From: Sphingomonas leidyi
Lineage (GTDB): Bacteria > Pseudomonadota > Alphaproteobacteria > Sphingomonadales > Sphingomonadaceae
Assembly (NCBI RefSeq): GCF_011761945.1
Contig: NZ_JAASQV010000001.1
Span: forward strand, 496,001 to 560,000
Length of the DNA: 64,000 nt
Direction: 5' to 3'
Positions within the stretch are counted from its first letter, which is position 1; the number at the start of each line of letters is the position of its first letter. The position numbers and the translations under genes were made by a program. Of the stretch, positions 37,029-44,749 are shown in pieces. The notes under the pieces are model-generated. The model made no database searches and had not been told where the DNA came from. It saw only the letters and a program-made list of their open reading frames with translations.

Positions 37029-37769
37029 TCACTTGGCCGCGACTTCGGCGACGAACATATAGCCTTCGTTGCGGATGGTGCGGATCAGGTCCTCGGAGCC
37101 GGGCCGGGCTAGCTTCTTGCGCAGGCGGCTCATCTGCACGTCGATGGCCCGGTCGAAATGCTCGGCATTGGGGCCGCGCGAGAAGTCGAGCAGCATGTCG
37201 CGGGTCAGCACCCGGCGCGGCCGCTCGACCAGGGAGAGCAGCAGCCGGAATTCGCCGTCGGACAGATTGATGATCACGTCGTCCGGATCCCAGAGCTGGC
37301 GGGCCACCGGATCGAGCCGCCAGCCGGCGAAGCGCAGGAAGGCACGGGCGGGTGCCGCCGCCGGCGCGGCCCGGTCGCCCTGGCTGCGGCGCAGCACGGA
37401 ACGGATCCGTGCCAGCAGCTCGCGCGGGTTGGCGGGCTTGGGCACATAGTCGTCCGCGCCCATCTCCAGACCGACGATCCGATCGATATCCTCGCCGATC
37501 ACGGAATGGAGGATCACCGCGGGACCGGTCTCGCGGTCCATCGAGCGCAGGATGGCGAGCCCGTCCTCGCCCGGCATCATCACGTCGAGGACGATCAGCG
37601 CATAATCGTGGCGCGCCGCGAGCGTGCGCATCTCGGTCGCGCCTGCAGCCGTGTCGACCACATAGCCGTGCTGCGACAGGAAAGCCGCGGTCAGTTCGCG
37701 GATACCGGGATCGTCGTCGACGATAAGCAGGCGGGTTTCGAGGTCCAAGGCCAATGCGTCTTGCAGCAT
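37029..37769 (-). CDS. OmpR-family response regulator
   Basis: 246 residues from the ATG at 37769, though the ribosome site is weak and start choice uncertain. Receiver: LLIVDDDPGIRE, LIVLDVMMPGEDG, MGADDYVPKP. Winged-helix output: LSDGEFRLLLSLVERP, VLTRDMLL, DVQMSRLRKKL, IRNEGYMFVA. It should bind DNA when phosphorylated by the adjacent kinase. About 180 bp without a gene separate it from the transporter gene that ends at 37949 on the same strand. Confidence 0.9.
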   Translation of the reverse strand: MLQDALALDLETRLLIVDDDPGIRELTAAFLSQHGYVVDTAAGATEMRTLAARHDYALIVLDVMMPGEDGLAILRSMDRETGPAVILHSVIGEDIDRIVGLEMGADDYVPKPANPRELLARIRSVLRRSQGDRAAPAAAPARAFLRFAGWRLDPVARQLWDPDDVIINLSDGEFRLLLSLVERPRRVLTRDMLLDFSRGPNAEHFDRAIDVQMSRLRKKLARPGSEDLIRTIRNEGYMFVAEVAAK

Positions 37770-37948
37770 CCACTGGTGATCGGGCGCGAGCCTAACGCTG
37801 GTATTGCAGGGCTGCAATGCACCGAAACATATGGACGGAGCGGGATGGGGAAAGCCGTAATCCCCCTTGTCGCATCCAGCGGGTCGCCCCCGCCTCGCGC
37901 CGGGGCCCGCCATGCCGCCCGATAGGTGCTAATGATTAGCGATAACCC

Positions 37949-39235
37949 TCAATCCTCGAGGATCCGCGAGTGTTTCGCGGTGTCGCGCATGCGCAGATAC
38001 GTCACCAGCGATACGCCGATCATTGCGGTGACGTACCAGTAGAAGCCACTTTCCCAGCCCGCGTCCTTGAACCACAGCGCGACATATTCCGCCGTCCCGC
38101 CGAACAGCGCATTGGCGACGGCATAGGGCAGGGCGACGCCCAGGGTGCGGATGTGCGCCGGGAAGAGCTCCGCCTTCACCACGGCGTTGATCGAGGTGTA
38201 GCCGGTCACGATCACGAGCGCGCCCAGCATGATCAGAAAGGCGAGCATGGGGCTGCGCACGCTCTCCAGCGCGGTGAAGATCGGCCAGGTGAGCAACACG
38301 CCGAGCACGCCGAAGCCGATCATCAGCGGCTTGCGCCCGATCCGGTCGGAAAGCGCGCCGGCCAGCGGCTGGATCAGCATGAAGCCGAACAGGGCGGCGG
38401 CATTGATCTCGGAGGCGGTGGCCCGGTCGAAGCCGGAAGTGTTGACCAGGAACTTCTGCAGGTAGATCGAATAGGCATAGAAGGCGAGCGTGCCGCCCGC
38501 GGTGAGCAGCATCACCAGCGCAGCCTCCCGCGGATGGTGCCGGAACAGCGCGAAGATGCTCGACTGGCCGCCGCCGCGCTTCTCGAAGCTTTCCGTCTCG
38601 GCCAGCCGACGCCGCAGCCAGAACACGATCACCGCCAGCACGCCGCCGATCAGGAAGGGGATGCGCCAGCCCCAGGCGTCGAGATCGGCTTCGCTCAGCG
38701 CGGATTGCAGCACCAGCAGCACGAGCAGCGCCACCAGCTGGCCGGAGATCAGGGTGACGTACTGAAAGCTCGACCAGAAGCCGCGATGCCGCTTGCCGGC
38801 CATTTCGGAGAGATAGGTGGCGCTCGCGCCATATTCGCCGCCCACCGAAATGCCCTGCATCAGCCGGGCGAGCACCAGCAGCGCCGGTGCGGCGACGCCG
38901 ATCGTCGCATAGCCGGGAGTGACCGCGATCAGCAGCGATCCGGCGCACATCAGCGTCACCGACAGCGTCAGCCCGGCCTTGCGGCCATAGCGGTCGCCAT
39001 AGATGCCCATCAGCCAGCCGCCCACCGGCCGCATCAGGAAGCCCACGGCGAACACCGCCGCGGCATTGAGCAGCTGCGCGGTCTGGTCGCCCTTGGGGAA
39101 GAAGTGCGGCGCGAAATAGAGCGTGAAGGCCGAATAGGCGTACCAGTCGTACCATTCGACCAGATTGCCGGCCGACCCTCCCAGGATCGAGCGCAGGCGG
39201 TGTCGAGGCGGCGTGGCGGTATCGGCTGCTGTCAT
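37949..39235 (-). CDS. MFS transporter, metabolite:H+ symporter family (KgtP-like)
   Basis: 428 residues with twelve predicted transmembrane helices. The MHS-family signature NLVEWYDWYAYSAF is near the N-terminus and the loop 2-3 motif is GDRYGRKAGL, repeated in the second half as SDRIGRKPL. Relatives import alpha-ketoglutarate, proline/betaine or aromatic acids with protons. The closest feel is alpha-ketoglutarate permease, but substrate specificity cannot be read from sequence alone. Confidence 0.85.
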   Translation of the reverse strand: MTAADTATPPRHRLRSILGGSAGNLVEWYDWYAYSAFTLYFAPHFFPKGDQTAQLLNAAAVFAVGFLMRPVGGWLMGIYGDRYGRKAGLTLSVTLMCAGSLLIAVTPGYATIGVAAPALLVLARLMQGISVGGEYGASATYLSEMAGKRHRGFWSSFQYVTLISGQLVALLVLLVLQSALSEADLDAWGWRIPFLIGGVLAVIVFWLRRRLAETESFEKRGGGQSSIFALFRHHPREAALVMLLTAGGTLAFYAYSIYLQKFLVNTSGFDRATASEINAAALFGFMLIQPLAGALSDRIGRKPLMIGFGVLGVLLTWPIFTALESVRSPMLAFLIMLGALVIVTGYTSINAVVKAELFPAHIRTLGVALPYAVANALFGGTAEYVALWFKDAGWESGFYWYVTAMIGVSLVTYLRMRDTAKHSRILED

Positions 39236-39324
39236 CGCGCCACTATGCCGTCAGGAATCGCGCTTGTCTTTGGCTGCGATATCGGCTGTGTGGCGCCACG
39301 AATTTGGAGAGGGACTTCCGGAAT

Positions 39325-39891
39325 ATGCGTGCCATCCTGCTCGTCGGCGCCCTTGCGCTCGCCGGTTGCCAGTCCGCCGCGGAGCGGGAAGCCGCCGCCA
39401 CGGGCGAGTTCGAGGTGCACAATGCCTCGATGAAGGAAGTCGCGGGACTGTCCAAGGCGGCGCATTCCAAGATGCTGATGCAGCCGGGCACCTGGGATTC
39501 GGGCATGCAGGTCGTTTCCGCCGAGTTCGCCGATGGGCCGGACAAGGCGGAGCAGCTGGCGGCGGTGAGGAAGCAGGAGCGCCATGCCGTGAAGTGCCAG
39601 ACGGCGAGCGACCTCAAGCCGCTCGACATCGAGAATCTCGAAAAGGTCGCCGGCACCTGCACGTTCCCGCGCTTCGTGCAGAAGGGAGGCAGGCTCGATG
39701 TCGAGATCCAGTGCACCCAGGCGAACGGCGCGAAGACCACGCTTCTCTATGCCGGCACCATGGGCAAGCAGGCCTATGACGTGACGGTCGATCAGAAGAG
39801 CGGCGTGAAGGGCCAGCCCGGCTATGCCGCGATCCGGCTGCGGGTCTATGGCAGGCGGCTCGGGCTCTGCCAGGGTCAGCCGGCCGCCTGA
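39325..39891 (+). CDS. Small lipoprotein, DUF3617-like
   Basis: 188 residues from the ATG at 39325. A lipoprotein signal (MRAILLVGALALAGCQ) is followed by a compact domain with QPGTWDSGMQVV and paired cysteines (KCQTA, GTCTFPRF, IQCTQ), as in the DUF3617 family of periplasmic proteins. No function is known for that family. It stands alone between the divergent transporter and rpsU. Confidence 0.72.
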   Translation: MRAILLVGALALAGCQSAAEREAAATGEFEVHNASMKEVAGLSKAAHSKMLMQPGTWDSGMQVVSAEFADGPDKAEQLAAVRKQERHAVKCQTASDLKPLDIENLEKVAGTCTFPRFVQKGGRLDVEIQCTQANGAKTTLLYAGTMGKQAYDVTVDQKSGVKGQPGYAAIRLRVYGRRLGLCQGQPAA

Positions 39892-40037
39892 TCGGCTCGC
39901 CGCATCATTGCGGGGTCGGGACCTGTTCGCGCTTGAAAAATCGGAATTGCGCTGTTAGGTGGCCGCCACGACGCCGCAACTCCGCGTTCCGGCGAACCCT
40001 TTTCTATTGAATTGAAGATCGGAGCACTGACGGGTTT

Positions 40038-40244
40038 ATGCAGATCATCGTTCGCGACAACAACGTCGACCAGGCGCTGCGCGCGCTCAAGAAGAAGCTG
40101 CAGCGTGAGGGCGTCTATCGCGAGATGAAGCTTCGCCGTCACTACGAGAAGCCCAGCGAGAAGCGTGCCCGCGAGCGTGCCGCCGCGGTCCGCCGCGCGC
40201 GCAAGCTCGAGCGCAAGCGTATGGAGCGCGACAGCGCCCGTTGA
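40038..40244 (+). CDS. rpsU: 30S ribosomal protein S21
   Basis: 68 residues: [20 protein letters not shown] and the very basic C-terminal half ([20 protein letters not shown]) are diagnostic. S21 sits near the mRNA exit on the 30S subunit and helps start-site selection. It is a single-gene unit closed by a strong terminator. Confidence 0.97.
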   Translation: MQIIVRDNNVDQALRALKKKLQREGVYREMKLRRHYEKPSEKRARERAAAVRRARKLERKRMERDSAR

Positions 40245-40254
40245 TTTCGCGACC

Positions 40255-40283
40255 CGGCATTGCGCGCCCCGCGCGCGATGCCG
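40255..40283 (+). terminator. rpsU terminator
   Basis: A 13-bp stem with one T-G wobble (40255-40267 with 40271-40283) and a CCC loop, followed by a T-rich stretch (GACTTTTCTGACTTTC), immediately after rpsU. Confidence 0.6.
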
Positions 40284-40337
40284 TCGTGACTTTTCTGACT
40301 TTCGGGTAGCTGGCTGCCCGCGCCTGGAGCTCATCGC

Positions 40338-40943
40338 ATGTCCGTGACCGCCGTTCCGCTCCAGCCCGTCAAGCGCAGCTACAAGGTCTGGCTCTGGGCC
40401 GGGCTGGTGCTGGCGATCGCCATTGCGGTGGCGCTGGCCTGGACCGGCACGCGCGCGCCCGTCGCCGCCAAGGGCAACGATGCGCAGTTCCTTGCCTGGA
40501 ACAAGGGCCAGCTTGGCGTGCGGACCACGGACTCGGGGCTCCAGTATCAGGTCATCAAGGAGGGCACGGGCCCCAAGGCGCAGGAGGGCGACGGGGTTTC
40601 GGTATGGACCGTCGGCACGCTGCGCGACGGCACCGTCTTCCAGCCGGCCGGCGAGATCCGCCTGCCGGTCGGCGGCGCGATCCCCGGCTTCGACGAAGCG
40701 CTCAAGATGATGAGCAAGGATTCGAAGCTGCGCATCTGGATCCCGGCCAACATCGCCTATGAGAAGGCCGGCCCGCAGCATCCGCTCTACGGCAAGCTTC
40801 TGCAGTTCGATCTCGAGATCAAGCAGATCATTCCGGCCGCCGAGTTGCGCCAGATGATGCTCCAGCAGCAGATGATGCAGCAGCAGGGTGGTGCTCCGGG
40901 TGGTCCGGGCGGTCCTCCGCAGGGCGGCCCCGAGGGGCGTTGA
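40338..40943 (+). CDS. Membrane-anchored FKBP-type peptidyl-prolyl isomerase
   Basis: 201 residues. One N-terminal transmembrane helix (about 14-36) anchors a periplasmic FKBP domain (about 60-160) with TTDSGLQYQVIKEGTGPKA, VGTLRDGTVF, VGGAIPGFDEALKMM and IPANIAYE. The C-terminal 30 residues are Gln/Met-rich then Gly/Pro-rich (QQQMMQQQGGAPGG). It should catalyse proline isomerisation during folding of envelope proteins. Confidence 0.88.
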   Translation: MSVTAVPLQPVKRSYKVWLWAGLVLAIAIAVALAWTGTRAPVAAKGNDAQFLAWNKGQLGVRTTDSGLQYQVIKEGTGPKAQEGDGVSVWTVGTLRDGTVFQPAGEIRLPVGGAIPGFDEALKMMSKDSKLRIWIPANIAYEKAGPQHPLYGKLLQFDLEIKQIIPAAELRQMMLQQQMMQQQGGAPGGPGGPPQGGPEGR

Positions 40944-41008
40944 TCTCCGACGCTAGCGGCCGGGTGGGCTCGGGTCTGTCTTGATCTGTATGCGTACCGG
41001 AGACCCCG

Positions 41009-42403
41009 ATGCCAATATCACGCCGAACTTTCTTCAGCGCCGGCGCCGGTCTGGGCGGGGCCTCGATGTTGTCGCTGTCGCCGGCGACCTTTGGCGCGCT
41101 GGGTGACGGCAGGACCATCGACACGGATGCGCTTGCCGAGGCGTTGAGTGCCGCGAGAGGGGCGAGCGGCGCGGTCCTGCTCGATGCGGGCAAGGTCTAC
41201 AAGACCGGTGACCTGAAGATACCGCGCGGCACAGTACTGATCTTTTCCCCTGGTGCGCGGCTCGCGCCGGCGCGGCCTGGCGCCAGGCTGACGATCGACG
41301 GCCGAATCGAAAGCATCGGGTTCGATCGTATTTTCGAGGATGGCTGGACCTTCTACAAGAGCGAACCTGACATCCTGGACGGATTTCCGGACGTTCCGCT
41401 GGAATGGTTCGGCGGGCTTGCCTCCTGGACGGAGCGTCGCGACGCACTTCCTGCGTTTCGTTATGCGCTTGCCTTTTGCAAGGCGATGCGTTGTCGCGCC
41501 ATCCTGCTCGGAAATGGCAGCTATTTCGTGTCGGATACGATCCGGATCGACGGCACCGTGGGAATCAAGGGTGCCGGGATGGAATCGACCTTCCTGATCC
41601 GCCGGGGCGGCGCGCCGAACGCCGCGACGATCCAGCTTGTCGGCGTGCGGGACGATGCCGTTGGCAATCTGGAGTATAGCGGGTTTTCCCTCCTGCCGCT
41701 GGAGCGGGAAGGGGTGGGAACAGGCATCGCGGCCGACTGGTTCGCCCATGTCCGCCTTTCCGAAGTTGAGTTCCGCAATCTTGCCACCGGGTTGGATCTC
41801 GTCGACGGGGCCTACTCGTGGCAGATCCTCGGCTGTCGGTTTCTGAACAATCGAACCCATGTTGCACTGGGCCCCAACGCCAACAATCTGATTGTCGCGC
41901 ACTGCCAGCTGATGCACGGGGAGACCGGGATCGATTGCAAGGGCGCGAGCAACAGCATTTCCATCGGCGCCGAGACCAATTTCGAGGCGCTCACCGGGCA
42001 GCCGATCCGGTGGCGTGGAAATGGGACGACATTGTTCCGGTTCTCGATCACCGGCTGCCGTTTCGAGAAATGCGTCGGCGCGATCGGATATGGCGGCGGC
42101 AATGCGCGTGCGCTTGCCTTCTCGTTCGATCAGGGCTTCGTCGAGAACGTGAACGGCACGACCTCGCATTTCTTCGATCTGACCAATTGCGAAAGCGCCG
42201 TCGTCTCCCGGTCCTATTTCCAGCGCTGCAATGCCGCATTGGTCAACGCGCCGCGTTCTGCGAGCCAGGTGGTCATCTGCGACAATGTTCTGCGCGACAT
42301 TCCGCAGATCAACTCGGCCTCCAAGTCCGGCGGTTTCGGGGAGGAAGAAGGTTTTTCGCGATGTCGCGCCTATAATTGCGGCGGAGTGAAAGGGTCTGCC
42401 TGA
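41009..42403 (+). CDS. Tat-exported right-handed beta-helix protein (pectate-lyase-3-like)
   Basis: 464 residues. A twin-arginine signal (ISRRTFFSAGAG) is followed by the N-terminal pattern of pectate-lyase-superfamily proteins (FGALGDGRTIDTDALAEALSAA), then repeated beta-helix rungs (about 170-450; for example ISITGCRFEKC-type turns and VVSRSYFQRC). Such proteins bind or cut polysaccharides in the periplasm or at the cell surface. It opens the glycan locus and may be a polymer lyase or length-control factor. Catalytic residues cannot be assigned. Confidence 0.72.
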   Translation: MPISRRTFFSAGAGLGGASMLSLSPATFGALGDGRTIDTDALAEALSAARGASGAVLLDAGKVYKTGDLKIPRGTVLIFSPGARLAPARPGARLTIDGRIESIGFDRIFEDGWTFYKSEPDILDGFPDVPLEWFGGLASWTERRDALPAFRYALAFCKAMRCRAILLGNGSYFVSDTIRIDGTVGIKGAGMESTFLIRRGGAPNAATIQLVGVRDDAVGNLEYSGFSLLPLEREGVGTGIAADWFAHVRLSEVEFRNLATGLDLVDGAYSWQILGCRFLNNRTHVALGPNANNLIVAHCQLMHGETGIDCKGASNSISIGAETNFEALTGQPIRWRGNGTTLFRFSITGCRFEKCVGAIGYGGGNARALAFSFDQGFVENVNGTTSHFFDLTNCESAVVSRSYFQRCNAALVNAPRSASQVVICDNVLRDIPQINSASKSGGFGEEEGFSRCRAYNCGGVKGSA

Positions 42404-42421
42404 AAGCGCGCGCATGCTACG

Positions 42422-43900
42422 TTGACTCAACTCCGATCTCTCTGCACGTCTCTCCCGCACGGGCGCCTCGCTCGATTTCCCAACCCATTGCGGAATGGTT
42501 CCTTGACGCGATTTCCTCCCGACAGACTGTTGCGCTCGGTGCATCTCTGGGTCCTGCTGGGCTTTCTGGTGCTGCTCGCCCTGACTGGCGGCGGCTCGCG
42601 CGCCGATATTCCGGCGCTGGTCGTGCTGCGGCCCGCGGCGGCGCTTGCGTTGGGATTCGGGCTTTGGTTCCTGACGCCCGAAGGGGCGCGTCGCTATCGC
42701 TTCCTGCTGGCCTATGTCTCCGCGGTCGCGCTGGTGGTGGCGATCCAACTCGTACCGCTCCCGCCGGCGATCTGGCAGATGTTTCCCGGGCGCGCCATCG
42801 CAGTGGAAGTCGATCGGGCGGCGGGGCTAACGGGGCTCTGGCGGCCGCTGAGCCTGGTGCCCAATCAGACTTGGAATGCCTTGTTCTCGTTGCTGGTGCC
42901 TGCGAGTGTGCTGCTGCTGTGCATCGGCGTACAACGCGAGCAGCGCTTCCTGGTGTTGCCGCTTCTGATTGGCGTTGGCGTGATCAGTGGCGTGCTGGGC
43001 CTGATGCAGGTGATTGGCCCGCCCGACGGGCCGCTCTATTTCTATCGTATCACGAACAACGGCTTCGCAGTGGGCCTGTTCGCCAATCGGAATCACCAGG
43101 CGATCTATATCGCGTGCCTGTTCCCTATGTTGGCGATCTACGCCGCGTCGGCGTCGGAGCGCGCGACGCTCGCGCAGCAGCGCACGCGCTTCTGGCTGTG
43201 CGTCGGTGCAGGGCTGCTCCTTCTGCCTTTGCTTCTCGTGGCTGGTTCGCGGCTTGGCCTGATCGTGGGCGTGATCGGTCTCGTCTCGATTCCCATGCTC
43301 TACACGCCGCCGTCCGGTCGGTCCTCGTCGCTTTCTTCGCGGCGGCGGTGGTGGTACGCGGCCGGTAGCCTGGTCGTGGTCGCGCTTGGCGCGCTTACCG
43401 TCTTCTTGTCGCGCGGTATCGCGATACAGCGGCTGCTTTCCGGCAATGTCGGCGACGATGCTCGGGTGCCTCTCTGGCAGGCGTCTATGACGATGCTGGG
43501 TACGTATTTTCCGTTTGGTTCGGGCTTCGGATCCTTTGCCGAGGTGTATGGGATCTACGAGTCTGACGGCGCGTTGCAGCCAACCTATGGCAACCATGCC
43601 CATAACGAACTGCTTGAGGTGGCGTTGACGGGCGGCGTTCTCGGCATCGTGCTGATGCTCGTGGGCGTTGTGGCTTGGGCGCTCGCGAGCTGGCGGGTCT
43701 TCCGCCGGCCGCTACGTGAAGGGCGGGATGTGGCCTTCGGCCGGCTCGCGTCGGTGGTGATGCTGATCCTCGGGGTCTCCAGCGTCACCGACTATCCGTT
43801 GCGGACGCCGTTCCTCGCTGGCGTGTTGGCAATCGCGGCAATCTGGCTATGCGCAGGGGCCTTCCCTTCTTCATCGCGCACCTCGAAGCGCAGCGTGTAG
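42422..43900 (+). CDS. O-antigen ligase / Wzy-type polymerase family membrane protein
   Basis: Up to 492 residues; the TTG at 42422 and the TTG at 42503 are both possible starts. About eleven hydrophobic segments with the Wzy_C loop: GDDARVPLWQASM, FPFGSGFGSF and GNHAHNELLEVALTGG. Family members join lipid-linked glycan chains, either polymerising repeat units or ligating them to an acceptor. In this locus polymerisation of the exopolysaccharide is the likelier role. A second polymerase-like gene lies at 49208. Confidence 0.82.
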   Translation: MTQLRSLCTSLPHGRLARFPNPLRNGSLTRFPPDRLLRSVHLWVLLGFLVLLALTGGGSRADIPALVVLRPAAALALGFGLWFLTPEGARRYRFLLAYVSAVALVVAIQLVPLPPAIWQMFPGRAIAVEVDRAAGLTGLWRPLSLVPNQTWNALFSLLVPASVLLLCIGVQREQRFLVLPLLIGVGVISGVLGLMQVIGPPDGPLYFYRITNNGFAVGLFANRNHQAIYIACLFPMLAIYAASASERATLAQQRTRFWLCVGAGLLLLPLLLVAGSRLGLIVGVIGLVSIPMLYTPPSGRSSSLSSRRRWWYAAGSLVVVALGALTVFLSRGIAIQRLLSGNVGDDARVPLWQASMTMLGTYFPFGSGFGSFAEVYGIYESDGALQPTYGNHAHNELLEVALTGGVLGIVLMLVGVVAWALASWRVFRRPLREGRDVAFGRLASVVMLILGVSSVTDYPLRTPFLAGVLAIAAIWLCAGAFPSSSRTSKRSV

Positions 43901-43997
43901 CGAGCGCCGAACGCGGCGAGGCCTGCGCTTCCCAAAAAACAATGGCGCCACTGAGCGGTCTCCGCTAGCAGGCGCAAAATACGGCAAAGGGTGCTTA

Positions 43998-44708
43998 ATG
44001 TTGTCGAGAGCTGCAATTTGTTTGGCTGCACTGCTGCTCGCGTCCTGCGCGGGGCGTGCGCAACTGAGCGGGGGGGCGGACGTTCACGTGATGCCCGGCG
44101 ATGGACTGCCTGCGCCCACCAAGACCGATCTCTTCGAGCAGAACCGCCCCTATCTGATCGGCCCTTTTGACAAGCTGACCATCGACGTCTTCGGTATCGC
44201 CGATCTCAGCCAGAAGGAAGTGCAGATCGATGCGAGCGGGCGCTTGTCGTTTCCTCTGGTCGGCACAATCGAGGCATCGGGCAAGACTCCTGGCGAACTG
44301 GCGGAGGTCATCGAAGCGCGCCTGCGCGCGGGTTTCGTGAAGAACCCGCAGGTTACGGTGAACCTAAAGGAAACCGTGAGTCAGGTGATCACCGTCGATG
44401 GCGAGGTACGTGAGCCTGGCCTGTATCCGGTTGTCGGCCGTATGACGCTGATGCGCGCGATCGCCACGGCGAAGGGCCTCGGCGAATATGCGCGGATGGA
44501 TGACGTTGTGGTGTTCCGCACCGTGAATGGCCAGAAGATGGCGGCGCTGTACAATTTGCGCGCGATACGCCGCGGCAGCTACTCTGACCCCGAACTCTAT
44601 GCCAACGATATCATCGTCGTCGGTGATTCGCAGGCGCGTCGGATCTTCAAGGACCTCCTCGCCGCCGGTACCATCCTGAGCTATGTTGCTGTCGCGGTGC
44701 TGAAATAG
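43998..44708 (+). CDS. Polysaccharide export lipoprotein (Wza/GelD-like)
   Basis: 236 residues with a lipoprotein signal (CLAALLLASCAG). A polysaccharide biosynthesis/export domain follows (YLIGPFDKLTIDVFG, DASGRLSFPLVGTIEASGKT) and then an SLBB-like domain (VITVDGEVREPGLYPVVG, LMRAIATAKGL). It is shorter than E. coli Wza and ends in a hydrophobic segment (AAGTILSYVAVAVL). It should form the outer-membrane or periplasm-spanning exit for the polymer, together with the Wzz/BY-kinase encoded next. Confidence 0.88.
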   Translation: MLSRAAICLAALLLASCAGRAQLSGGADVHVMPGDGLPAPTKTDLFEQNRPYLIGPFDKLTIDVFGIADLSQKEVQIDASGRLSFPLVGTIEASGKTPGELAEVIEARLRAGFVKNPQVTVNLKETVSQVITVDGEVREPGLYPVVGRMTLMRAIATAKGLGEYARMDDVVVFRTVNGQKMAALYNLRAIRRGSYSDPELYANDIIVVGDSQARRIFKDLLAAGTILSYVAVAVLK

Positions 44709-44749
44709 GCCATGACGACGACACCGCATTTTCGAAAATCGAGATAGTG

